NCBI GenBank assembly: GCA_031430875.1
Contig: JANPCI010000414.1
Span: 1 to 8,681 of the forward strand
Length of the DNA: 8,681 nt
Reading direction: 5' to 3'
From: Sva-07 sp031430875
GTDB lineage: Bacteria > Actinomycetota > Acidimicrobiia > Acidimicrobiales > Ilumatobacteraceae
Below are positions 1 through 5,433 of this stretch, piece after piece. The notes under the pieces were generated by a model, which worked only from the letters and a program-made list of their open reading frames with translations, did not search any database and was not told the DNA's origin. Position 1 is the first letter of the stretch; each line of letters begins with the position of its first letter. Made by a program: the position numbers and the translations under genes.

Positions 1-483
1 GGTCGTCTTCGATGCGGGCGGCATCGTGTTGTGGTCGTGACGGGTCCACGACGAGATCTTCATCCGCACCCCCTTTTCGACGGCATCGTCGCCGAGGTAC
101 GCACCCCACGGCCAACAGGCGATCGACACGTCGACCGAACACGGCAAGGTGTTGAGGCCCATCTCGCCGTATCCGTAGTAGGCAATGGGCCGGATGTAGC
201 AGGAGTCGAGCCCGGTCGATGCGACTGTCTGCTTGGTCGCGGCGACCAACTCATCGACCGTGTAGGGAATCTCCATGCCCATGATCTGCGCCGAACTGAA
301 CAGGCGCTCGATGTGCTCGGTGAGACGGAACACGGCCGGACCCTGATCGGTCTCATAGGCCCGTATGCCCTCGAACACGCCGGTGCCGTAGTGCAGCGTG
401 TGGGTGAGCACGTGAACCTGGGCCTTGTCCCAGTCGACGAGCTCGCCGTTCATCCAGATCTTCGGGGTCGGTGTGATGGGCAT
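1..483 (-). CDS. ilvE: Branched-chain amino acid aminotransferase, N-terminal 161 residues (runs off left edge)
   Basis: This is the N-terminal half of a fold-type IV PLP-dependent aminotransferase that transfers the amino group between glutamate and the 2-oxo acids of leucine, isoleucine and valine in the cytosol. Translating the minus strand from the ATG at 483 gives MPITPTPKIWMNGELV, then HTLHYGTGVFEGIRAYET (the family's N-terminal signature), then YIRPIAYYGYGEMG, and finally NTMPPASK just before the window edge. The lysine falls at residue 159, the position of the PLP Schiff-base lysine in E. coli IlvE, so the visible half is collinear with the known enzyme. The start is 4 bp after the leuB stop, with no strong ribosome binding site, so translation is probably coupled to leuB. 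A D-amino-acid aminotransferase or aminodeoxychorismate lyase is a less likely alternative, because of the strong IlvE signature and the leuB neighbour. The C-terminal half lies outside the window. Confidence 0.93.
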   Translation of the reverse strand, partial: MPITPTPKIWMNGELVDWDKAQVHVLTHTLHYGTGVFEGIRAYETDQGPAVFRLTEHIERLFSSAQIMGMEIPYTVDELVAATKQTVASTGLDSCYIRPIAYYGYGEMGLNTLPCSVDVSIACWPWGAYLGDDAVEKGVRMKISSWTRHDHNTMPPASKTT

Positions 484-487
484 GTCG

Positions 488-1480
488 TCAGTGTCTCACG
501 AGAGCTGCGATGGCGTCACCGACGTCGGTGGTGCTGCCGGTGACAGGTTCAGCGCACGCGGCGCGGATCCGATCGGCTGCGGCAACCTCGCCGAGGAAGT
601 CGAGCATCAGCGCTGCGCTGAGGATGGCCGCAGTGGGGTTGGCCGTTGCGGTGCCGACGATGTCGGGCGCGGAACCATGAACCGGCTCGAACATCGACGG
701 GCCCGTCCGAGCCGGGTTGAGATTGGCCGACGAGGCGAGGCCGATACCGCCCGACACGGCGCCGCCGAGGTCGGTGAGGATGTCACCGAACAGGTTGTCG
801 GTGACGACCACGTCGTAGCGGTGCGGATCCTGCACGAAGTAGATACAGGCCGCATCGACATGGTTGTAGGCAGTGGTGACGTCGGCGTACTCGGCGGCGA
901 CCTCGTTGAACGTGCGCTCCCACAGGTCACCCGAGAACGTGAGGACATTGGTCTTGTGGACGAGTGTGAGGTGCTTGCGCGGACGGCCGGCCGCCAAATC
1001 GAACGCGTAGCGAACGCAGCGCTCGACGCCATGGCGTGTGTTGACCGATCCCTGAGTCGCCACTTCGAGCGAAGTGCCCCGACGCAGCACACCGCCTTCG
1101 CCGACGTACGGGCCCTCGGTGTTCTCACGGATCACCACGAAGTCGTGGGGCGTGTCGCCACCGGGCGCAGTACCGACGAATGGCCGTTGATTGATGTAGA
1201 GGTCGAGCTCGAAGCGCATCTTCAAGAGCAGGCCCCGCTCGATCACCCCCGGAGGAACCTCGGGCGTTCCGACGGCACCCAGCAGGATGCAGTCGAACGT
1301 ACGCAGCTCGTCGAGCACCCCGTCGGAGAGGATCTCGCCGTCGCGCAGGTACCGCGACCCGCCGAGATCGAAGTCGGTCGTGGCGATGTCGACTCCTGCT
1401 GCTCGAACCACCTTGATGGCCTCGGCGGTGACTTCGGGGCCGATGCCGTCGCCACCGATCACTGCGATGTTGTGCGTCAT
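488..1480 (-). CDS. leuB: 3-isopropylmalate dehydrogenase
   Basis: This 330-residue enzyme catalyses the NAD-dependent oxidative decarboxylation of 3-isopropylmalate to 2-oxoisocaproate, the third dedicated step of leucine synthesis (EC 1.1.1.85). The N-terminus carries GGDGIGPEV (9-17). Substrate-binding arginines sit in LLKMRFELDLYINQRPF (R89, R99) and in VIRENTEGPYVGEGG (R118, catalytic Y125). The catalytic lysine is in HKTNVL (K176) and the metal-binding aspartates are D209 and, in DNLFGDILTD, D233 and D237. EPVHGSAPDIVG (265-276) forms the cofactor pocket, and its aspartate points to NAD rather than NADP. Length and the LLKMRFELDLYIN segment match the short actinobacterial LeuB type. It starts with ATG and lies 4 bp upstream of ilvE on the same strand, forming a branched-chain amino acid operon. 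Related isocitrate, homoisocitrate and tartrate dehydrogenases share this fold, but the neighbour and the motifs favour LeuB. Confidence 0.95.
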   Translation of the reverse strand: MTHNIAVIGGDGIGPEVTAEAIKVVRAAGVDIATTDFDLGGSRYLRDGEILSDGVLDELRTFDCILLGAVGTPEVPPGVIERGLLLKMRFELDLYINQRPFVGTAPGGDTPHDFVVIRENTEGPYVGEGGVLRRGTSLEVATQGSVNTRHGVERCVRYAFDLAAGRPRKHLTLVHKTNVLTFSGDLWERTFNEVAAEYADVTTAYNHVDAACIYFVQDPHRYDVVVTDNLFGDILTDLGGAVSGGIGLASSANLNPARTGPSMFEPVHGSAPDIVGTATANPTAAILSAALMLDFLGEVAAADRIRAACAEPVTGSTTDVGDAIAALVRH

Positions 1481-1488
1481 GGGCGGCG

Positions 1489-1494
1489 AGCCTA
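1489..1494 (-). promoter_or_regulatory. Putative -10 box of leuB (near-leaderless promoter)
   Basis: On the minus strand TAGGCT fits the TANNNT form of an actinobacterial -10 element and ends 8 nt before the leuB ATG. A start site about 6-7 nt downstream would give a 5' leader of only one or two bases. No Shine-Dalgarno is visible before the ATG, as expected for a leaderless mRNA. No convincing -35 hexamer is visible. Confidence 0.5.
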
Positions 1495-1551
1495 CGGCCG
1501 CAACAGGTTCGGATCACAGGGCGGGTCCGGCGAGGCACACGGGCGTGCCGG

Positions 1552-1557
1552 TATCCT
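1552..1557 (+). promoter_or_regulatory. Putative -10 box of greA operon (near-leaderless promoter)
   Basis: TATCCT matches TANNNT and ends 9 nt before the greA ATG, leaving room for a leader of roughly 2-3 bases. There is no purine-rich ribosome binding site between it and the ATG. It diverges from the leuB promoter within an 86-bp gap, so any -35 regions of the two would be close together. No clear -35 hexamer is seen. Confidence 0.5.
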
Positions 1558-1566
1558 CCGATCAGC

Positions 1567-2016
1567 ATGGCCGAAGTCCAGTTGTCCCCCGCCGCGTATG
1601 AACGCCTCAAGGCTGAGTTCGACGATCTGACCACGCGCGGCCGGATCGAGGTGGCCAACAAGATCGAGCGTGCCCGCGAAGAGGGCGACCTCAAGGAAAA
1701 CGCCGGGTATCACGCCGCCAAGGACGAGCAGGGCCACATGGAGGGCCGTATCCGTCAGCTGGAGCATCTCCTGGAGAATGCTCAGATCGTCGAGAGTTCG
1801 ATGATCTACACCGTGGTGTACGCGGGCGACTCCGAAAGCGACGCCGAGCGATACCTCATCGGCAACATGGAAGAGCAGGTCGACGGAGCCGACGTCATCA
1901 GTCGAACGTCGCCGCTCGGCAAGGTCCTCGACGGCGCCGAAGCTGGTGCGACCATCACCTACGAAGCACCCAACGGTGCGCTCACCATCACGGTGCTGCG
2001 TGTCGAGCAAGCCTGA
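1567..2016 (+). CDS. greA: Transcription elongation factor GreA
   Basis: GreA binds the secondary channel of RNA polymerase and stimulates cleavage of the 3' end of backtracked RNA so that stalled complexes can resume. The 149-residue protein has the N-terminal antiparallel coiled coil (about residues 1-75). At its tip, EEGDLKENAGYHAAKDEQG places the two essential acidic residues at D41 and E44, the same positions as in E. coli. The rest is the C-terminal FKBP-like polymerase-binding domain, recognisable from SRTSPLGKVLDGAEAG onward. It is about nine residues shorter than E. coli GreA, and its C-terminal domain is divergent: AGATI stands where VGDEV is usual. The ATG at 1567 gives the standard N-terminus, and a TANNNT box just upstream suggests leaderless transcription. 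It heads an operon with the hydrolase and AarF-family kinase. The intact acidic tip argues for GreA activity rather than an inhibitory paralogue. Confidence 0.96.
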   Translation: MAEVQLSPAAYERLKAEFDDLTTRGRIEVANKIERAREEGDLKENAGYHAAKDEQGHMEGRIRQLEHLLENAQIVESSMIYTVVYAGDSESDAERYLIGNMEEQVDGADVISRTSPLGKVLDGAEAGATITYEAPNGALTITVLRVEQA

Positions 2017-2019
2017 GGT
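2015..2019 (+). promoter_or_regulatory. Shine-Dalgarno for the alpha/beta hydrolase, overlapping the greA stop
   Basis: GAGGT overlaps the greA TGA stop and lies 7 nt before a GTG at 2027. It is the clearest ribosome binding site in the window and decides the hydrolase start over upstream in-frame codons that lie inside greA. It also indicates that this gene is translated from the greA mRNA. Confidence 0.65.
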
Positions 2020-2026
2020 CGACGCG

Positions 2027-2875
2027 GTGAGTCAGGGCATCCTGACACCCAAGCTGCCCGCGGGTCGGTTCGTCGACCTCGGCGAACGCGGCACGATCAT
2101 CGTACGTGACTTCGGCGGACGGCCGGGAGCGCCCGTCATCGTCCTGCTCCACGGTTGGACGGCGACCGCCGACCTCAATTGGTTCAAGAGCTACGACGCG
2201 CTCGGCGAGGAATTCCGCGTGATTGCATTCGACCATCGCGGACACGGCACCGGTGTACGAACCAAGCAACCGTTCCGACTGGAGGACTGCGCCGACGACG
2301 TCGCCGACGTCGCCACAGCACTGGGTGTCGACACGTTCATCCCGGTCGGCTACTCGATGGGCGGCCCGATCGCCCAGCTCGTGTGGAAGCAACACCCAGA
2401 GCGCGTCACAGGGCTCGTGCTGTGCGCAACTGCTCCATACTTCGCGGCCCGCCGCAACGAGCGCAGGATGCTGCTCGGCCTGACCGGCCTTGCGGCGATG
2501 GCTCGCCTCGCCCCCGAGGGAGCCAAGATTTGGTTGACCGAGCAGCTGTACCTCCAGCGCAAGACGATGCAGTGGGATCCATGGGCGATCCAGCAGGCGG
2601 CCACCCATGACTGGCGGATGGTGCTCGAGGCCGGCAGTGCGCTCGGCAAGTTCTCATCGACCGACTGGCTGGCCGACGTCGACGTGCCCGTGTCGAACGT
2701 ACTGACGATGCGCGACCAGGTGATCCCGCTGCGACGCCAGGTGAAGTTGTTCGAGATGATCCCCGACGCCGAGGCCTTTCGTGTCGACGGCATGCACGAT
2801 GCCGCGATCGCCAACGCTGACCGGTTCGTGCCGTCGGTGATCAGGGCGATCGAGTCGGTGGTGCGGCGATCGTGA
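2027..2875 (+). CDS. Alpha/beta-fold hydrolase
   Basis: This 282-residue protein is a serine hydrolase of the alpha/beta fold, probably an esterase, lipase or C-C bond hydrolase. The substrate cannot be told from sequence. LLHGWTA (40-46) supplies the oxyanion-hole HG, and FDHRGHGTG (68-76) is the conserved strand-loop motif. The nucleophile elbow GYSMGG puts Ser at 110, TMRDQVIP gives the acid Asp at 230, and GMHDAAI gives His at 257, so the catalytic triad is complete. A cap region between about 135 and 210 contains Trp- and Arg-rich segments. No signal peptide or membrane segment is seen, so it is cytosolic. I chose the GTG at 2027 because of the GAGGT site 7 nt upstream; the frame is open further upstream but inside greA. 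It starts 10 bp after greA, and its stop overlaps the start of the AarF-family gene by 4 bp, so the two products are probably made together. Confidence 0.9.
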   Translation: MSQGILTPKLPAGRFVDLGERGTIIVRDFGGRPGAPVIVLLHGWTATADLNWFKSYDALGEEFRVIAFDHRGHGTGVRTKQPFRLEDCADDVADVATALGVDTFIPVGYSMGGPIAQLVWKQHPERVTGLVLCATAPYFAARRNERRMLLGLTGLAAMARLAPEGAKIWLTEQLYLQRKTMQWDPWAIQQAATHDWRMVLEAGSALGKFSSTDWLADVDVPVSNVLTMRDQVIPLRRQVKLFEMIPDAEAFRVDGMHDAAIANADRFVPSVIRAIESVVRRS

Positions 2876-4347
2876 CCTACCCGGCATCTCGGCGCTGGAT
2901 CCTGGCCATCGGCGCCGCCGGTTCGGTCGGTGCTCTGGCGGCGATCGCTGCTCGACGCCGCAGCAATGCCGGCCACGCCGTGCATCGCTCGCGCCTCGGG
3001 CGGAATACGCGCCTGGCACGGATGGGTGCCAGGGTCGGTACCACCTACGCCACCACGGCGGCCCGCAAGACGTTTGCGTCGGCCGAGCGTCGCGAGGAGT
3101 TGGACCGCCACCGCGAGTTGCGTTCGGCCCAGCAGGTCGCCGACGAACTCGGCCAGATGAAGGGAGCGATGATGAAGCTCGGCCAGATGGCCAGCTATCT
3201 CGACGACGGCTTGCCGGAGCCGCTGCGCCTCGCCCTGTCGCAATTGCAGTCGAACGCGCCACCGATGTCGATCGAGCTGTCGATCGCCACGATCGAACGT
3301 GAACTCGGCCGCCCGGTCGACGAGCTGTTCGTCGAGTTCGATCCCGACCCCATTGCGGCAGCATCGATCGGCCAGGTGCATCGAGCGTTGATCCGAGACG
3401 CTGCCGGCGTGGAGCGCGCGGTGGCGGTGAAGGTCCAGTACCCCGGTGTCGCCGAGGCGATCGTGTCCGACCTCCGCAACGCGGACCTGCTCGGGACCTT
3501 GCTCCGCCAAGGGTTCGGAGGGCTCGACCCGGCGGAGATGGTCGATGAGATCAAGCTGCGGATCGCCGAGGAAACCGATTACGAACTCGAGGCTCGAAAC
3601 CAGCAGCTTTTCGCGGAGTACTACCGCGACCATCCGTTCATCAAGATCCCCGAGGTGGTGCCCGAGCTCTCGACGCGCTGCGTACTGACCACCGAACTGG
3701 TCGAGGGGTTCACCTGGGCCGAGTTGATGCAGCGTGACCAGGCCGTTCGCGACCACGCCGGCGAGGTCATCTTCCGGTTCGTGTTCCGCAGCCTGTATCG
3801 GATGGGAGCGTTCAACGGCGATCCACATCCGGGCAACTATCTGTTCCACGACGACGGCACGGTCACGTTCCTCGACTTCGGGCTCGTCAAGCACTTCACA
3901 GCCGAGGAGATGTCGACGTTCGGGTCGATGGTGAAGGCAGCGGCCGTCGATCACGACCCTGTCGAGTTCCGTTCGATCCTCGAGGGCGCCGGGATGTTGC
4001 AGACCGGCGCGCCGGTGTCGACCGAAGCGGTCGGCGAGTACTTCTCGCACTTCTACGACACCGTGCGGACCGACGCCGTGATGACCTGGACGCGCGAGTA
4101 CGCCAACTCGATCGTCCGACACACGTTCGATCGCTCGAGTCCCATCAGCCAGTACGCAACGGTGCCACGGGCGTTCGTCTTAATCCAGCGGATCAATCTG
4201 GGGCTGTACGCGCTGCTCGGCCAACTCGGCGCAACGGGCAACTACCGGCGGATCGCCGCCGAGCTGTGGCCGTTCGTCGACGGCGATCCCTCCACCGACC
4301 TCGGCCGCGCCGAAGCCACCTGGCTCGCCACCCACCCCCACCCCTGA
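2872..4347 (+). CDS. AarF/UbiB (ABC1/ADCK) family atypical kinase
   Basis: This is a 491-residue member of the UbiB/COQ8 atypical kinase family, whose members support isoprenoid quinone or other lipid metabolism through ATPase activity. Near the N-terminus is one hydrophobic stretch (about 9-27) followed by arginines, a likely membrane anchor or membrane-facing helix. The family hallmarks follow in order: KLGQ (102-105, the KxGQ motif), the alanine-rich loop AAAS (162-165) replacing the usual glycine loop, VAVKVQYPG with K187, ETDYELEA (234-241), GDPHPGN with D317 and N322, and LDFG with D335. All ATP- and metal-binding residues are present, so the protein should be active. There is no C-terminal membrane helix pair like that of E. 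coli UbiB. The GTG start overlaps the hydrolase stop (GTGA), implying translational coupling. If the host uses menaquinone, as most actinobacteria do, a role in ubiquinone synthesis is unlikely; I leave the substrate open. Confidence 0.92.
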   Translation: MTYPASRRWILAIGAAGSVGALAAIAARRRSNAGHAVHRSRLGRNTRLARMGARVGTTYATTAARKTFASAERREELDRHRELRSAQQVADELGQMKGAMMKLGQMASYLDDGLPEPLRLALSQLQSNAPPMSIELSIATIERELGRPVDELFVEFDPDPIAAASIGQVHRALIRDAAGVERAVAVKVQYPGVAEAIVSDLRNADLLGTLLRQGFGGLDPAEMVDEIKLRIAEETDYELEARNQQLFAEYYRDHPFIKIPEVVPELSTRCVLTTELVEGFTWAELMQRDQAVRDHAGEVIFRFVFRSLYRMGAFNGDPHPGNYLFHDDGTVTFLDFGLVKHFTAEEMSTFGSMVKAAAVDHDPVEFRSILEGAGMLQTGAPVSTEAVGEYFSHFYDTVRTDAVMTWTREYANSIVRHTFDRSSPISQYATVPRAFVLIQRINLGLYALLGQLGATGNYRRIAAELWPFVDGDPSTDLGRAEATWLATHPHP

Positions 4348-4355
4348 CCATTCCC

Positions 4356-4429
4356 AGCGCACCCCAATCCCGAAATTCGGAGCCGTCGGTGCGCTAAGCG
4401 CAATGTTCGCTCCGAATTTCGGAGTTGGG
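4356..4429. repeat. Complex intergenic inverted repeat (possible terminator, attenuator or dispersed element)
   Basis: Two 21-bp arms, 4363-4383 and 4409-4429, are inverted copies matching at 19 of 21 positions around a 25-nt loop. Each arm contains the near-palindrome CCGAAATTCGG or its complement. The loop holds its own stem, TGCGC-TAA-GCGCA (4390-4402). A competing 8-bp stem pairs AGCGCACC (4356-4363) with GGTGCGCT (4388-4395), which cannot form together with the long stem. The element begins 8 bp after the aarF stop and ends 56 bp before the lipoprotein start. No T-tract follows either arm, so it is not a classic intrinsic terminator, though actinobacterial terminators often lack one. I cannot tell whether it ends the greA operon, regulates the lipoprotein gene or is a repeat found elsewhere in the genome. 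Confidence 0.75.
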
Positions 4430-4472
4430 TAAGGGTTCATCTGGCTGACGTGGGGGTGACGTTCTTCGCAAG

Positions 4473-4478
4473 TAGCGT
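4473..4478 (+). promoter_or_regulatory. Putative -10 box of the FKBP lipoprotein gene
   Basis: TAGCGT fits TANNNT and ends 7 nt before the ATG at 4486, consistent with a leader of zero to one base. There is no Shine-Dalgarno before that ATG. Two direct copies of TGACGT (4446-4451 and 4457-4462), spaced one helical turn apart, lie just upstream and could bind a regulator. If this box is real, in-frame GTG codons at 4450 and 4456 lie upstream of the mRNA start and cannot be used. Confidence 0.5.
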
Positions 4479-4485
4479 CGCTCCG

Positions 4486-5421
4486 ATGCGCCGGACCCTT
4501 CCCGTACTCCTGACCGCCATCTTGCTGCTCGCCGCGTGCGGAAGCGATGGCGATTCAGCCACCGATGGGAGCAGCCCCGATTCAGCCACCGATGGGAGCA
4601 GCCCCGAGTCGACCACCGATTCGAGCGAGCCTGCCACGCCGGCGACCAACCCTGACAAGCCCGAGGTCGAGATCCCCGACGAGATCCCGACAAAGCTCGA
4701 GGTGACGGTCATCGAGGAGGGCAGCGGCCCAGAGGCCCAAGCGGGCGACACCGTGGTCGTCGACTACGTCGGCGTTCGCAGCCGCGACGGTGTCGAGTTC
4801 GACAACAGCTACGACCGATTCGAGCCGTTCCCGGTGGTGCTCGGCCAGGGCAGCGTGATCAAGGGCTGGGACGAGGGGCTCGTCGGCGCCCAGGCCGGCT
4901 CGAAGATTCGCATCGACATCCCGAGTGACCTCGCGTACGGCGCCCAGGCTCGCGACGACATCATCGGCGAGAACGAAGCGTTGACCTTCCTCATCGAAGT
5001 CCGCGCCGTCATCCAGCCACCGGATCCAGCCGAGGCCCCCACCGACCCTGGTGTGGAGGCTTCGACCGGTGTCGAGGGCCTGGAAGTCGTCGACACGACG
5101 GAAGGCACAGGCGCTGAACTCGAAGTGGGCCAGACCGCAATCATCCGGTACGCCCTGTTCCGCGGGGACAACAACGTCTTCCTCGTGAGCAACTGGGACC
5201 AACCGCTCACCCCACTTCCAATCGTCGAAGGCACATTCCCGGTGCTCCTGGAGGGCCTGCCGGGCATGAAGGTCGGAGGCCGTCGAGTCCTCACCTTCCC
5301 ACCCCAATACCCAGAGTTCGGGTTTGGCCCTGAGGGCAGCCCGACCGATGGCCTGCCGGCGGAGACAGACGTCATCATGCTCGTCGACCTCCTCGCCGTC
5401 TACGGCACGCCCGACGAGTGA
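4486..5421 (+). CDS. Lipoprotein with tandem FKBP-type peptidyl-prolyl isomerase domains, the second degenerate
   Basis: This 311-residue exported lipoprotein has a signal peptide with a basic start (MRRTLP), a hydrophobic core and the lipobox LLAAC, so the lipidated cysteine is C18. An acidic Ser/Thr/Pro linker (19-69) includes a nine-residue unit repeated exactly. Domain 1 (about 70-176) is a standard FKBP fold. It has VDYVG (Y94), EFDNSYDR (F105, D106), SVIKGWDEGL (V124, I125, W128), LAYG (Y151) and LTFLIEV, all matching FKBP active-site positions, so it should isomerise Xaa-Pro bonds during folding of exported proteins. Domain 2 (about 198-308) keeps the framework (TEGTGAELEVGQ, LEGLPGMKVGGRR, VIMLVDLLAVY), but leucines stand in place of the active-site Asp and Trp, so it is probably a non-catalytic binding module. 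I chose the ATG at 4486 because it gives a compact signal peptide. It is convergent with nadC, with only 12 bp between stop codons. Confidence 0.9.
   Translation: MRRTLPVLLTAILLLAACGSDGDSATDGSSPDSATDGSSPESTTDSSEPATPATNPDKPEVEIPDEIPTKLEVTVIEEGSGPEAQAGDTVVVDYVGVRSRDGVEFDNSYDRFEPFPVVLGQGSVIKGWDEGLVGAQAGSKIRIDIPSDLAYGAQARDDIIGENEALTFLIEVRAVIQPPDPAEAPTDPGVEASTGVEGLEVVDTTEGTGAELEVGQTAIIRYALFRGDNNVFLVSNWDQPLTPLPIVEGTFPVLLEGLPGMKVGGRRVLTFPPQYPEFGFGPEGSPTDGLPAETDVIMLVDLLAVYGTPDE
4552..4605 (+). repeat. Exact 27-bp tandem duplication in the lipoprotein linker
   Basis: Positions 4552-4578 and 4579-4605 are identical, each encoding DSATDGSSP (residues 23-31 and 32-40). The next nine residues, ESTTDSSEP (41-49), look like a diverged third copy. 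The unit is a multiple of three, so gain or loss of copies changes only the length of the linker between the lipid anchor and the first FKBP domain. Confidence 0.95.
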
Positions 5422-5433
5422 CGCTGCACGACC

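Noticed and set aside
31..543. A 170-codon plus-strand open frame over the left edge
   Set aside because: It is the complement of the ilvE reading frame, which has clear aminotransferase motifs through to the PLP lysine.
425..1630. A 401-codon plus-strand open frame antisense to leuB and overlapping the greA start
   Set aside because: leuB on the minus strand carries all family motifs; this frame has no family resemblance and runs across the divergent promoter.
2350..4122. A 590-codon open frame on the minus strand, antisense to the hydrolase and AarF genes
   Set aside because: It is Arg/His/Asp-rich with no recognisable domain and spans two well-supported genes on the other strand. High third-position GC commonly keeps such antisense frames open.
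4180..4182. A TTA leucine codon in the AarF-family gene, considered as a sign of bldA-type control
   Set aside because: nadC also has in-frame TTA codons (5677-5679 and 6001-6003), so TTA is not reserved for one gene here, and bldA control is established in Streptomyces, not in this apparent lineage.
4363..4429. The inverted repeat as terminal repeats of a small transposon (MITE)
   Set aside because: Only 25 bp separate the arms and I see no matching target-site duplication in the flanks. A genome-wide copy search would be needed to revive this.
4450..4485. GTG at 4450 as start of the FKBP lipoprotein
   Set aside because: It would put 12 extra residues before the signal peptide. The ATG at 4486 gives a normal lipoprotein signal (MRRTLP, then LLAAC) and has a -10-like box just before it.
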